Shown in pieces: positions 1 to 8,768 of a DNA stretch of 64,000 nt. The notes below the pieces were generated by a model. It made no database searches. It was not told where the DNA came from and saw nothing but the letters and a program-made list of their open reading frames with translations. The translations under genes were made by a program, and so were the position numbers. This DNA is from Planctomycetota bacterium (GTDB lineage: Bacteria > Planctomycetota > UBA1135 > UBA2386): assembly GCA_020638655.1 (NCBI GenBank), contig JACKIC010000001.1, positions 1,065,306 to 1,129,305 of the forward strand, read 5' to 3'. Position 1 is the stretch's first letter. Every line of letters starts with the position of its first letter.

Positions 1-585
1 CTTGCCGCACTCGGGCGAGTAGTACTTGATGCGCATCGGGCTGACCTTGCCCGAGTGCGCGTCGAAGACGTTGATCTCGTCGAGGTCGCGGCCGTAGACG
101 TGCAGGGAGATCGTCGGCTTGTTGCTGGTGTTGCCGATGCGGTGGATCTCCTCGTAGGGGGGCAGCAGGTAGGCGACGCCGCCCTGGCCGACGTCGGTGC
201 CGCGCGACTGTTCGAGCTCGGCGAACTCGGGGCGCGAGCCGTCGTCGAGGCGGTCGTAACAGACCTCTTCGAGCATGTTCTCGACGATGCCCATGACGCC
301 CCAGCAGGAGTGGTCGTGGATCGGGGTCATCTGCCCGGGCTGCCAGACCAGGGCCAGGACCACGAAGCGATTGTGGGGGTCCTTGTGCAGCAGGTGGCGG
401 GTGTAGCAGTCGGGGCTGCCGACCCGGAAGCGCTCCTCGAGCCAGCGGTCGTCGGCGACCAGCTGCTTGGTCGCCACCGAGACCTCCCGGATGATGACCT
501 TGTTGGCGGGGCGGCGGTCGAGAACGTCGCCGATCGTCCGGACGTAGTCCTGCAGGGAGAAGGTTGGGGTCGAAGCTGTGGACAT
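1..585 (-). CDS. Cysteine dioxygenase-family thiol dioxygenase (3' end outside window)
   Basis: This minus-strand frame is open for 195 codons from an ATG at 585 to the window edge. Seen: a cupin core with the metal-binding motif HDHSCWG (H90, H92), a third likely ligand H148 in EIHRIGN, and an S-x-H-x-Y motif (S160, H162, Y164). These correspond to the three-His iron site and Ser-His-Tyr catalytic triad of thiol dioxygenases, which oxidise cysteine or a related thiol to the sulfinate using O2 and Fe(II). Cysteine versus 3-mercaptopropionate cannot be decided by eye. The protein is probably cytosolic, since no signal peptide is visible. It is divergently arranged with the TPR lipoprotein gene, leaving about 100 bp between the starts. 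The C-terminus is missing. Confidence 0.8.
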   Translation of the reverse strand, partial: MSTASTPTFSLQDYVRTIGDVLDRRPANKVIIREVSVATKQLVADDRWLEERFRVGSPDCYTRHLLHKDPHNRFVVLALVWQPGQMTPIHDHSCWGVMGIVENMLEEVCYDRLDDGSRPEFAELEQSRGTDVGQGGVAYLLPPYEEIHRIGNTSNKPTISLHVYGRDLDEINVFDAHSGKVSPMRIKYYSPECGK

Positions 586-647
586 CAGAGGGGGGACCGG
601 GAAGATGCGGGGCCCGAGCGCGGTCTCAGGCGTCCTGGCCCATTGTG

Positions 648-664
648 GCGGGGCCTGGCCCCGC
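648..664 (+). promoter_or_regulatory. Short hairpin in the leader of the TPR lipoprotein gene
   Basis: A perfect 7-bp inverted repeat GCGGGGC-CTG-GCCCCGC ends 20 bp before the ATG at 685. No clear Shine-Dalgarno follows it. It could be a leader hairpin or chance in GC-rich DNA. Confidence 0.25.
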
Positions 665-684
665 TGGCCACCGGTCCACGCGTC

Positions 685-1989
685 ATGACCAAGAATCGCT
701 CCCCGTTGCTCCTCTTCGCCCTGCTCGCGGCGTGCGCGTCGACCTCGGTCATCAACGAGAGCGAGGTCTACTCGCGCCGGGGCAACTACCTGCTCGCCTT
801 CGATCTGCTCGAGAAGGAGCGGCAGCGGCTCGCGGCCGAGCACCAGGAGCCGTCGCAGGAGTTCCTGGCGGCCTACCGGCAGGCGGAAATCGGCTTCGCC
901 GTATACCAGGCGCGCCGCGCCATCTTCGAGGAGCACGAAGAGGATGCCCTGGTCCTGCTCGACAACGCGCTGGCGGTCGGCGCGGACCCCGCCGAGGTGG
1001 ATCGCCTGCGCAAGCGCGCGACCCACAAGCTCGCGGTCCGGGCCACGGAGGTCGGCAACGAGCACCTCGTGAAGGGCGAGCTGGAGGAGGCGCTGGCGTC
1101 GTTCCTGCAGGCCCTGTCGCGGCAGTCCGACTACGAGCTCGCGCACGAAGGCGCCGAGAAGGTCCGCGCCGCCGTGCTGATGTTGACCGAGCGCGCGCAG
1201 CAGCAGTTCCTCGAGGGTGTGCGCAAGCTGCCCGAGTTCCGCTACGTCGAGGTGCAGTGGCACGCGATGAACGCGGTCACCAACGACGCGTCGCGCGAGG
1301 ACGCCAAGGAACTCGCCAGCCGCGCCCAGAAGGAGATCCTCGAGCAGCGTTTCGCGCGCGCCAAGGAGATGCAGGACGCCGACATGTTCGGCGCCGCGAT
1401 GCTCGAGTACCTCGCCGTGCGTCGCGTCGACCCTGGCTTCCCCGGCGTCGACGACGCGATCGAGAGCATGAAGCGGGAGGTCGAGGCGGCGCGCCTGGTT
1501 GGCAAGGCCAAGGTCGACATGCGCATGGAGCGCTTCGACGAAGCGCAGCAGGGACTCGAGGACGCCCTGAAGAAGTCCGAGTTCTCGCGCGCGGGTATCG
1601 GTGAGCTGATGATGCAGTGCCGCAACCTGCGCGGGGAGCACGCCTACCAGAAGGCGCGCGACCTCGAGATCCTGGGCAAGAAGGCCGAGGCGCTGGCGGC
1701 GTTCGAGGCGATTCGGAGCGACTTCCCCGACGGCCTGCGCGACGAGGCCGCGCGCGCCGACGCGCTGCGCATCGACGTCGACGGCGCCAAGACCGAGTGG
1801 GACGCGGCGGTGGCCGCCGAAGCGGCCGGCAACCTCGCCGAGGCGCTCGAGCACTACAAGGCCGCCGAGCGGTACTACCCGGGCTGGCAGGACGGCAAGG
1901 ATCGCATCGCCAAGATCGAGGCGAAGCTGTCGGCGGCGAGCGGCGGCGCGGAGGGCACTTCGTCCGGCAAGCCGGACGGGCGGCCGTAG
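685..1989 (+). CDS. TPR-like repeat lipoprotein
   Basis: 434 aa from the ATG at 685. This start gives a lipoprotein signal peptide ending in the lipobox LAAC (Cys17); the frame is open further upstream, but that part runs antisense to the dioxygenase gene. The mature part is almost entirely helical, Ala/Glu/Arg-rich and organised as degenerate tetratricopeptide-like helix pairs, for example the VKGELEEALASFLQAL stretch and similar units near the C-terminus (AGNLAEALEHYKAAERYYPG). Such proteins usually act as scaffolds at the cell envelope. The gene ends 38 bp before the histidine kinase and is probably co-transcribed with it, suggesting an envelope-sensing pair, but no specific partner can be named. 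Confidence 0.75.
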   Translation: MTKNRSPLLLFALLAACASTSVINESEVYSRRGNYLLAFDLLEKERQRLAAEHQEPSQEFLAAYRQAEIGFAVYQARRAIFEEHEEDALVLLDNALAVGADPAEVDRLRKRATHKLAVRATEVGNEHLVKGELEEALASFLQALSRQSDYELAHEGAEKVRAAVLMLTERAQQQFLEGVRKLPEFRYVEVQWHAMNAVTNDASREDAKELASRAQKEILEQRFARAKEMQDADMFGAAMLEYLAVRRVDPGFPGVDDAIESMKREVEAARLVGKAKVDMRMERFDEAQQGLEDALKKSEFSRAGIGELMMQCRNLRGEHAYQKARDLEILGKKAEALAAFEAIRSDFPDGLRDEAARADALRIDVDGAKTEWDAAVAAEAAGNLAEALEHYKAAERYYPGWQDGKDRIAKIEAKLSAASGGAEGTSSGKPDGRP

Positions 1990-2027
1990 TCGCCGCCCCG
2001 CAGCGGCATAATGCCGCCGTGCGTGGG

Positions 2028-3872
2028 ATGTCCCTGGCCAGCCGTTTTCTCGTCACGCTCGTGGTGACGGCCGTGCTGCCGCTCGTGCTCTACGGGTGGT
2101 TGTCCCTGCGCAGCATGCGCGACCAGATCGACGAGCAGGTCGTGCGCGTGTTCCTGCCGCAGCTGGCTTCGGACCACGCCGAGAAGATCGAGGCCCACCT
2201 GCAGCAGGTCGACCAGGCCTGCGCCGTGGTCCGCGAGATCGCGCGCCGGGCGTTGGCCAATCCCAGCGACATGGCGGTGTTCGAGGAGCAGGTCGAACTG
2301 GTGCCCGACCTGCTCGACAACCATCTCGACCTGCTGATGCTGGCCGACCCGCTCGGCAACGTCGTCTATTGGCAGGACGGCATGCGGCTGGACCCGAGCG
2401 CGCACGGCCGGCGCGCGGCGCTGATCCCCGAGAACGTGCGCGGCGAGGCCTGGTTCGAGCGCGCGCAGGCCGAGCGCGGCGCCCAGTTCCTGCCGTGGGG
2501 CCGCTCGAGGTATCTGCACCGCGGTCTGCATCAGCGGTCGATGGACCCTGGCCAGCACCATCTGGGCATCGTGCTCGACGTGCCGCAACCGACCGGGCCG
2601 CCGGGCGTGTTGTTCGCGCTGCTGCGCTGGGCCGAGGTGCAGCGCATCGTCGACGAGGCGCGCGAGGTGCTCGTCGATCGCGCACAGTTGCCGTCGGCGC
2701 AGGTGTTCCTGGTCGACGCCGACGGGATCGTCTGCGCGCACACCGATCGGGCGCGCTACGGGCTGCCGGTGACTCCCGCGGACTTCGCCGCCCATCTGCA
2801 GGGCGCCACCGCCAGCGGGCGATGCGCCTTCGCGACCGCGGACCACGAGCACTGGCGCGCCGGCTTCGCGCCGTTCGGGCGCGGGGCGCGCGGCTTCGTG
2901 CTCGGCGTCGTCGCGCCGGAGGCCGAACTGTTCGCGCCCAGCGACGCCTTCGCGCGCGTCTGGCTGCTCGCGATCGGGTTCTCGGTCGCCGTCCTGGTGC
3001 TGTGGTCGCTGCTGGCATCGCGCACCATCGTCTCGCCGGTGCGCGCGCTGGTCGCCGCGACCCGCCGCGTCGCCCGCGGCGACCTCGCGGTGGCGGTCGC
3101 GGCGCGCGGCGGTCCCGAGCTCGGCGAGCTGGCGTCGTCGTTCAACCTGATGGCGTCGGAGCTCGCCGTCGGGCGAGAGCGTCTGGCGTCGGCCGAGCGC
3201 GAACAGGCCTGGGCCGAGATGGCGCGCCAGGTCGCGCACGAGGTCAAGAACCCCCTGCAGCCGATGCGGCTCGCGGCGCAGCTGCTGCAGCGCGCGCGCA
3301 AGGAAGGCGACGCGCGCGCCGAGGCCATCGCCGAGCGCCTCGCGCGCACCGTGCTCGAACAGACCGATCAGCTCGATCGCATCGCCAGCGACTTCCGCGC
3401 CGTGGCCGGAGTGGCGCCGGCGGCGCGCAGCACCGTGCACCTCGACGACTGGCTCGAAGAGCTCTGCGACCAGAAGCGGGACCTGTTCGCGGGCAAGTCG
3501 CTGCGCCTCGACCTCGCGGCCGACGCCGGGTCGGCGCGCGTCGCCATCGACCGCGCCGCGATGGCGCGCGTGTTCGGCAACCTGTTGCAGAACGCCGCCG
3601 ACGCGAGCCCGTCGGGGGTCACCATCCAGGTGCGGTCCGAAGTGGGCGCGACGCGCGCCGCGATCCGCGTCGTCGACGACGGCCCCGGTGTGCCGCAGGC
3701 GGCGCGTGAGCACCTGTTCGAACCCTACTTCACCACCAAGTCGTCGGGCACCGGCCTGGGCCTGGCGATCTGTCGGCGGCTCGTCGAGGCGCACGGCGGT
3801 TCGATCCACCTCGAGCGATCGGTGCCCGGCGAGACGGTGTTCGTGATCGAACTGCCGCTCGCGGCGGAGTGA
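2028..3872 (+). CDS. Membrane sensor histidine kinase (NtrY-like)
   Basis: 614 aa from the ATG at 2028 (a GTG nine bases upstream is the alternative). Order: an N-terminal membrane segment (about 8-28), a periplasmic sensor region of about 280 residues with Cache-like character, a second membrane segment (about 311-331), a HAMP linker, a dimerisation helix with phospho-acceptor H404 (VAHEVKNPLQPMRL), and a HATPase domain with N box (N518/N522), DDGPGVP and GTGLGLAI. The pattern AHEVKNPL is typical of NtrY/PAS-type kinases. It should autophosphorylate on H404 and pass phosphate to a response regulator, but no regulator gene lies nearby, so the partner is encoded elsewhere. It follows the TPR lipoprotein by 38 bp, probably in one transcript. 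Confidence 0.9.
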   Translation: MSLASRFLVTLVVTAVLPLVLYGWLSLRSMRDQIDEQVVRVFLPQLASDHAEKIEAHLQQVDQACAVVREIARRALANPSDMAVFEEQVELVPDLLDNHLDLLMLADPLGNVVYWQDGMRLDPSAHGRRAALIPENVRGEAWFERAQAERGAQFLPWGRSRYLHRGLHQRSMDPGQHHLGIVLDVPQPTGPPGVLFALLRWAEVQRIVDEAREVLVDRAQLPSAQVFLVDADGIVCAHTDRARYGLPVTPADFAAHLQGATASGRCAFATADHEHWRAGFAPFGRGARGFVLGVVAPEAELFAPSDAFARVWLLAIGFSVAVLVLWSLLASRTIVSPVRALVAATRRVARGDLAVAVAARGGPELGELASSFNLMASELAVGRERLASAEREQAWAEMARQVAHEVKNPLQPMRLAAQLLQRARKEGDARAEAIAERLARTVLEQTDQLDRIASDFRAVAGVAPAARSTVHLDDWLEELCDQKRDLFAGKSLRLDLAADAGSARVAIDRAAMARVFGNLLQNAADASPSGVTIQVRSEVGATRAAIRVVDDGPGVPQAAREHLFEPYFTTKSSGTGLGLAICRRLVEAHGGSIHLERSVPGETVFVIELPLAAE

Positions 3873-3953
3873 CGGCGCAGCGGATGGGGAAGCGCTCGCG
3901 CGAGAGCGTGCGCGGGAGTTGTGGGGCCGAGAGACATCGCTACCTTGTGCCCG

Positions 3954-6125
3954 ATGGAGAAACGTAGCCCGTTGGGAACTGCCCTGCTGCTGACGATCGT
4001 CTGGTGTTGCACGCTGCAGGGCGTGATTGCCCAGGACTACACGACGTCGTGGGGGGCCGTTCACGTCGACACCCGCTGGTTCGGTCGCACGGATGTGATG
4101 CAGGCCGCGGCCTGCGCCGGGAATACCGCGGTGTTGCGCACCGACGGCACGATCGACGTCGTCGGTTCGACCCTGAACGACGTCTGCGATGTGCCGCCGT
4201 TGCCTGCCGGCACGACCTACACGTCGGTCGGGTTGACGAGGCGCCGGGGCGCCGCGATGCGCTCCGACGGCGTGCTCGTCGGCTGGGGCGACAGCACGTG
4301 GCCCGATCCGACGTTGCCCTCGGGAACGACGTTCGTGCAGATCCGCGGCGGCTACGACCACTTCCTGGGCGTGCGCAGCGACGGCGTCGTGGTCGCCTGG
4401 GGTTCGACGACCTTCGTGCCCAGCTTCGTATGGCAGGTGCCCGTCGTGCAGGTCGCTGCCGGCAACGCGCACTCGCTGGCGCGCCGCAGCGACGGATCGG
4501 TGATCGGGTGGGGCACCCTGCCGGTGCCGCCGCTGCCCAATGGCGTGTCGTACGTGGACATCGCCGCCGGCTACGGCCACAGCCTGTTCCTGCGATCCGA
4601 CCAGCAGATCGTCACGCTCGGCGACAACAGCTTCGGCCAGTGCAACGTACCGCAGCTGCCCGCGGGGGTGGGCTATGCGCGCGTCTGGGCAGGGGCCTTC
4701 TTCAGCATCGCTCTGCGGACCGACGGTCAGGTCGTGGCGTGGGGTGACGATCGCCTCGGGCAGTGCCATCTGCCGACCCTGCCGCCTGGCGTCACGTTCG
4801 TGCAGTTCGAGCCGGGATACCTGCAGGCGTGCGCGCTGCGCTCGGACGGACAGATCAGCTTGTGGGCGGGCAACCAGAACGCGGACGCCAACATCCCCGA
4901 ACCGCCCGCGGGGGTCCACTACGTCGACTTCTCGACGAAGGGCTTCACCTTCCTCGGGTTGCGCAGCGACGGGGCGATCGTGCACTTCGGCGAACGCGGC
5001 CTCGGCAACATGAACCTCGTGCCGCCGTTGCCCGTCGGCCTTGCGTACACGGCGGCTTGGGCCGGCGTGAACCACTGCCTCGCACGGCGCACCGACGGCT
5101 CACTCGTCGCCTGGGGGACCAACACCTACGGGCAGTGCAACGTGCTGGCGCTGCCTGCCGGCACCACCTACGTCGCCGCCGCCGCCGGCGACGGCTTCAG
5201 CCTCGCGCTGCGTTCGGACGGCACGATCGTCGGTTGGGGCAACAACACCTCCGGTGTGTTCTCGCCGCCGGCGTTGCCCGCTGGCGTCACCTACGAACAA
5301 CTGGTCGTCGGCCAGGATCACGCGCTGGCGCTGCGTTCGGACGGCGAGGTCGTCGCCTGGGGCGATGGCTCCTCTGGTGAGACCCAGGTGCCCGCGCTGC
5401 CGCCCGGGCTCTCCTACGCCCGCATCGCCGCCGGACAACGCCACAGCGTCGTGTGGCGCACCGACGGGCGCGTGCTCGCCTTCGGAGAGTCCTTCTACGG
5501 CCAGCTCAACGTGCCTGGCGTCCCGATCGGGACCTCGAACACCGAAATCGCGGCGGAAGGCGCCTACAGCGTCGTCGCGCACAGCGACGGGTCGGCCGCG
5601 GGCTGGGGCAGCAACCTCTATGGGCAACGCACCGTGCCACCGCTGCCCGCGGGCCTCGGCTATGGCATGTTGCGCGCCGGCGTCGGAACGGTGCTGGCGC
5701 GCGTGCGTCCGGTCGGCTCGCACGTGCGGCTCGGCACCGGGTGTGCAGGTTCGCTGCCGGTGACGTTGCTCGTTCCCCGCGACGTGCCGCGCATCGGCGA
5801 GACCTGGCGCCTCGGGCTCGTGAACCTGCCTTCGTCGATGGCTTTCCTGGTCCACGGTTGGAGCACCACCACCTCACCGAACGGGCCGTTGCCGCTCGAC
5901 CTGACGGCGGCGGGAATGCCCGGCTGCTACCAGCGCGTCGACGTGCAGGCGGTGTCCGTCGTGATCGGAACGGCGGGCTTCGCGACCTTCGATCTGAGCA
6001 TCCCGGCCTGGCCCGGCCTGCTCGGCCTGCAACTGCACCAGCAGGCGGTCGTGCCCGATGCGGGTGCGGGCAATCCTCTGGGCGCCGTCATGTCCGAAGC
6101 GACGACTGCGACCGTCGGCAATTGA
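3954..6125 (+). CDS. Exported RCC1-repeat (beta-propeller) protein
   Basis: 723 aa with a hydrophobic signal segment (about 9-26) ending near VIAQ. The body holds about 13 tandem repeats of roughly 44 residues with the consensus AAG..HSLALRSDG.VVAWG.N..GQCNVP.LP.G, the RCC1/chromosome-condensation propeller signature; two seven-bladed propellers would use them. The last 130 or so residues (from GTGCAGSLPV) form a beta-rich module resembling the ends of the next gene and of other exported proteins here. No catalytic residues are evident. Bacterial RCC1 proteins are mostly uncharacterised surface or secreted proteins. It heads a plus-strand block of exported proteins. Confidence 0.85.
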   Translation: MEKRSPLGTALLLTIVWCCTLQGVIAQDYTTSWGAVHVDTRWFGRTDVMQAAACAGNTAVLRTDGTIDVVGSTLNDVCDVPPLPAGTTYTSVGLTRRRGAAMRSDGVLVGWGDSTWPDPTLPSGTTFVQIRGGYDHFLGVRSDGVVVAWGSTTFVPSFVWQVPVVQVAAGNAHSLARRSDGSVIGWGTLPVPPLPNGVSYVDIAAGYGHSLFLRSDQQIVTLGDNSFGQCNVPQLPAGVGYARVWAGAFFSIALRTDGQVVAWGDDRLGQCHLPTLPPGVTFVQFEPGYLQACALRSDGQISLWAGNQNADANIPEPPAGVHYVDFSTKGFTFLGLRSDGAIVHFGERGLGNMNLVPPLPVGLAYTAAWAGVNHCLARRTDGSLVAWGTNTYGQCNVLALPAGTTYVAAAAGDGFSLALRSDGTIVGWGNNTSGVFSPPALPAGVTYEQLVVGQDHALALRSDGEVVAWGDGSSGETQVPALPPGLSYARIAAGQRHSVVWRTDGRVLAFGESFYGQLNVPGVPIGTSNTEIAAEGAYSVVAHSDGSAAGWGSNLYGQRTVPPLPAGLGYGMLRAGVGTVLARVRPVGSHVRLGTGCAGSLPVTLLVPRDVPRIGETWRLGLVNLPSSMAFLVHGWSTTTSPNGPLPLDLTAAGMPGCYQRVDVQAVSVVIGTAGFATFDLSIPAWPGLLGLQLHQQAVVPDAGAGNPLGAVMSEATTATVGN

Positions 6126-6142
6126 GCCCTCGAATCGAACCG

Positions 6143-8635
6143 ATGAGTGATCGCGATCCCATGTCTTTCCTCTCCCAGTGCACCGATGCGCTCGGCGCCG
6201 GGCTGCGCCTGCTGGTGCTGTTCGCCGTAGCTTGCGGTGCCGGTCGCGCGCAGTGCGGAATGCAATGGCTCGACTACGACGGTTTGCCAGGCGCCGACCT
6301 GGATGTCTTCACGGTCGCCGAATGGGACCCCGATGGTGCCGGCCCGCAGCTGCCGCGTCTCGTCGCTGGCGGTCGCTTCGGCACCATCGGCACGGCTTCG
6401 GCACGCTACCTCGCGGTTCGCGATCCGCAGACGATGCTCTGGTCGGAGCTGGGCGGCGGTGTCGATGGTTGGGTGCGCGACATCCTCTCGCTGCCGAACG
6501 GTGACCTCGTCGTGGTGGGCGACTTCGTCACCGCAGGGAGCGTCGTCGTCAATCGCGTCGCGCGCTGGGACGGTGTCAGCTGGCACCCGTTCGGTACCGG
6601 CTGTCTCTACTACCTCGGGGACGTCGAGGTGCTGCCAGGCGGCGACATCGTGGTCAGCGGCAATTTCGTTCAGATCGACAACGTGATGGCCACGAACATC
6701 GCGCGTTGGGACGGGGCCGCCTGGCATCCGCTCGCCGGCGGCCTGCCCGGAGGCTCCACGCACCCGATCGCCAGGCTCGGCAACGACCTGCTCGCCGTGA
6801 ACGGGAACTCCTTGCTGCGATGGGACGGACTGCAGTGGCAGACGTTCGCGAGCGCGAACAGCTCGATCTTCACCCTCGACAGCGACGGGGTCTCGCGCGT
6901 CGTCATCAGCGGACTGTTCTCGTCGGTGGGAAGCGTCGCGTGTTCGCGCACCGCGCTCTTCGACGGCCTCGCCTGGAACGACCTGGGTGGCGTCGTCACC
7001 GTGCCCACGGGTGCGTGGATCTTGAGCAACGGTGACGTCGCCATCGGCACGACCGGCGCCATCCTCGGCACGCAGAACGTCTACGGCATCGTGCGTTGGG
7101 ATGGCACGACGTGGTACGCCTACGGCGCGGGCCTGAATTGGGGGGCGTCGGTGTTGTGCGAGTTGTCGAGCGGGGACCTCGTCGCGGCGGGCGCATTCTG
7201 GTCGCCCGGACTCGGAATCGCCCAGTGGGACGGTCAGTCATGGAGCCCCGTGAACCCCGGGTCGGAGGGCGAGATCCGCGCCATCCTGCCCTTGGCCAAC
7301 GGCGATTACGTGATCGGCGGTCGGTACGCACACATCGGCGACCTCGCCGCTCGCAGCGTCGCGACGTGGAACGGCAGTTCGTGGACTGCAATGGGCGCGG
7401 GCCTCGACGGCGAGGTCACGTCACTTGTCGAGTTGCCCAATGGCGATCTCGTCGCCGGCGGCAACTTCCTCATCGTCGGCAATACGACGACGCGCCTGGC
7501 GAAGTGGGACGGCGTGAGCTGGGCTCCACTGGGCGTCGGTGTTCCGGATCGGCGGGTGAACGCGCTCGCAGTCGATGGCAACGATCTCTACGTCGCCGGC
7601 GACTTCTCGAACATCGGCGCGCTCGCGGCCAGCCGCGTGGCCCGTTGGGACGGGACCTCGTGGCACGCGTTGCCGGGGGTGATCGACGCGGAGGTACGTG
7701 CGATGCTCGTGCGGCCCGGTGGCGAGTTGATCATCGGCGGGGACTTCACGTGGATCGGCGGTACTCTCGCGCGTCGCGTGGCGCGCTGGAACGGTACGTC
7801 CTGGTCACAGGTCGGCGCCGGCTTCAACGGCTCGTCGCTCGAGTATCTCGGCGAGCTTGCCAGCGGCGACATCCTGGCGAGCGGCTGGCTCAACCACGCA
7901 TATCCGACGGTCGTGAACAACGTCGCTCGCTGGGACGGTGTCGCGTGGCGCGCGATGGGGGCAGGCTTCGACGGGCCGGTGGGAGCGTCGATCGTGGCTG
8001 CGAACGGCGATCTGATCGTGGGCGGTCGTTTCCACAACTCGGGTGCCACGGCCACGCCTCGCCTCGCGCGCTGGGACGGAGCGAACTGGCGAGCCTTCGG
8101 CGAGATCGCCGACGGGCGGGTCTACTCGATGATGCCGCACGCGCAGGGCACCCTCATCGGTGGCAGCTTTCGCGTCGCGGGCGGGATGGTCACGGGGCCG
8201 CTGGCGCGGCTCGACGTGCCGTGCTCGGCGAGTTCGGCTGCGGTCGGCGGCGGCTGCTCGGCCGGTGCAGGCGTGCTCACGCTGGCCGCCGACAACGCGC
8301 CGTGGGCGGGCGATACCCTGCGTACCTCGGTGACCAACGTGCCGAACTCGGCGCTGGCCGTGGCCGTGTTCGGCTTCCAACAGGTCGCGATTCCCCTCGC
8401 CAGCCTCACGCCACTGGGCCTCCCGGGATGCACCGTGCTCACGAGCGCCGACATCACCTACCTGCGGCTTCCTACTGCGGGAATCGCCACCTCGGCGCTG
8501 CCGGTGCCATCCGATCCGGCGATCGTCGGTGTGCAGGTGCGGCACCAGTTCCTGACGCTCGAGGTGAACGCCACCGGCGCGTTGATCGCCGCGGCGACCT
8601 CCAACGGCCTCGACCTGACCTTCGGCACCTACTAG
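6143..8635 (+). CDS. Exported propeller-type protein with 'ARWDG' repeats
   Basis: 830 aa from the ATG at 6143; an ATG at 6161 is also possible. A hydrophobic signal segment ends near AGRAQ. About 12 repeats follow, each with a strand reading like GDLVVGG.F and an R(V/L)ARWDG.SW motif spaced about 50-60 residues apart, which suggests a large propeller with blades closed by Trp-Asp-Gly-rich strands. The final 135 residues (from GGGCSAGAGVL) repeat the module seen at the end of the preceding RCC1 protein. The two genes are 17 bp apart and probably form a transcript. The function is unknown; the architecture suggests a secreted or surface binding protein. Confidence 0.8.
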   Translation: MSDRDPMSFLSQCTDALGAGLRLLVLFAVACGAGRAQCGMQWLDYDGLPGADLDVFTVAEWDPDGAGPQLPRLVAGGRFGTIGTASARYLAVRDPQTMLWSELGGGVDGWVRDILSLPNGDLVVVGDFVTAGSVVVNRVARWDGVSWHPFGTGCLYYLGDVEVLPGGDIVVSGNFVQIDNVMATNIARWDGAAWHPLAGGLPGGSTHPIARLGNDLLAVNGNSLLRWDGLQWQTFASANSSIFTLDSDGVSRVVISGLFSSVGSVACSRTALFDGLAWNDLGGVVTVPTGAWILSNGDVAIGTTGAILGTQNVYGIVRWDGTTWYAYGAGLNWGASVLCELSSGDLVAAGAFWSPGLGIAQWDGQSWSPVNPGSEGEIRAILPLANGDYVIGGRYAHIGDLAARSVATWNGSSWTAMGAGLDGEVTSLVELPNGDLVAGGNFLIVGNTTTRLAKWDGVSWAPLGVGVPDRRVNALAVDGNDLYVAGDFSNIGALAASRVARWDGTSWHALPGVIDAEVRAMLVRPGGELIIGGDFTWIGGTLARRVARWNGTSWSQVGAGFNGSSLEYLGELASGDILASGWLNHAYPTVVNNVARWDGVAWRAMGAGFDGPVGASIVAANGDLIVGGRFHNSGATATPRLARWDGANWRAFGEIADGRVYSMMPHAQGTLIGGSFRVAGGMVTGPLARLDVPCSASSAAVGGGCSAGAGVLTLAADNAPWAGDTLRTSVTNVPNSALAVAVFGFQQVAIPLASLTPLGLPGCTVLTSADITYLRLPTAGIATSALPVPSDPAIVGVQVRHQFLTLEVNATGALIAAATSNGLDLTFGTY

Positions 8636-8642
8636 CTCGCGC

Positions 8643-8662
8643 GCGGCCTCCGCGGTGGCCGC
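8643..8662 (+). terminator. Hairpin just after the ARWDG-repeat gene
   Basis: GCGGCC and GGCCGC arms (6 bp) flank an 8-base loop beginning 8 bp after the stop codon. No T-run follows, so it is only a candidate transcription end. Confidence 0.35.
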
Positions 8663-8768
8663 ATCTGCGCATCTGCGCGGCGCGAAGGTGTTGTCCGACA
8701 GGGCTGTCCCCAGGACGGCCACTTGCGCCAACTGCCCGCCGGTGCCCCCCGGCGCCACCGCCTCCGCC

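Noticed and set aside
1875..5075. 1066-codon open frame on the minus strand
   Set aside because: Antisense to the histidine kinase and RCC1 genes; an Arg/Gln/His-rich shadow frame produced by high GC content.
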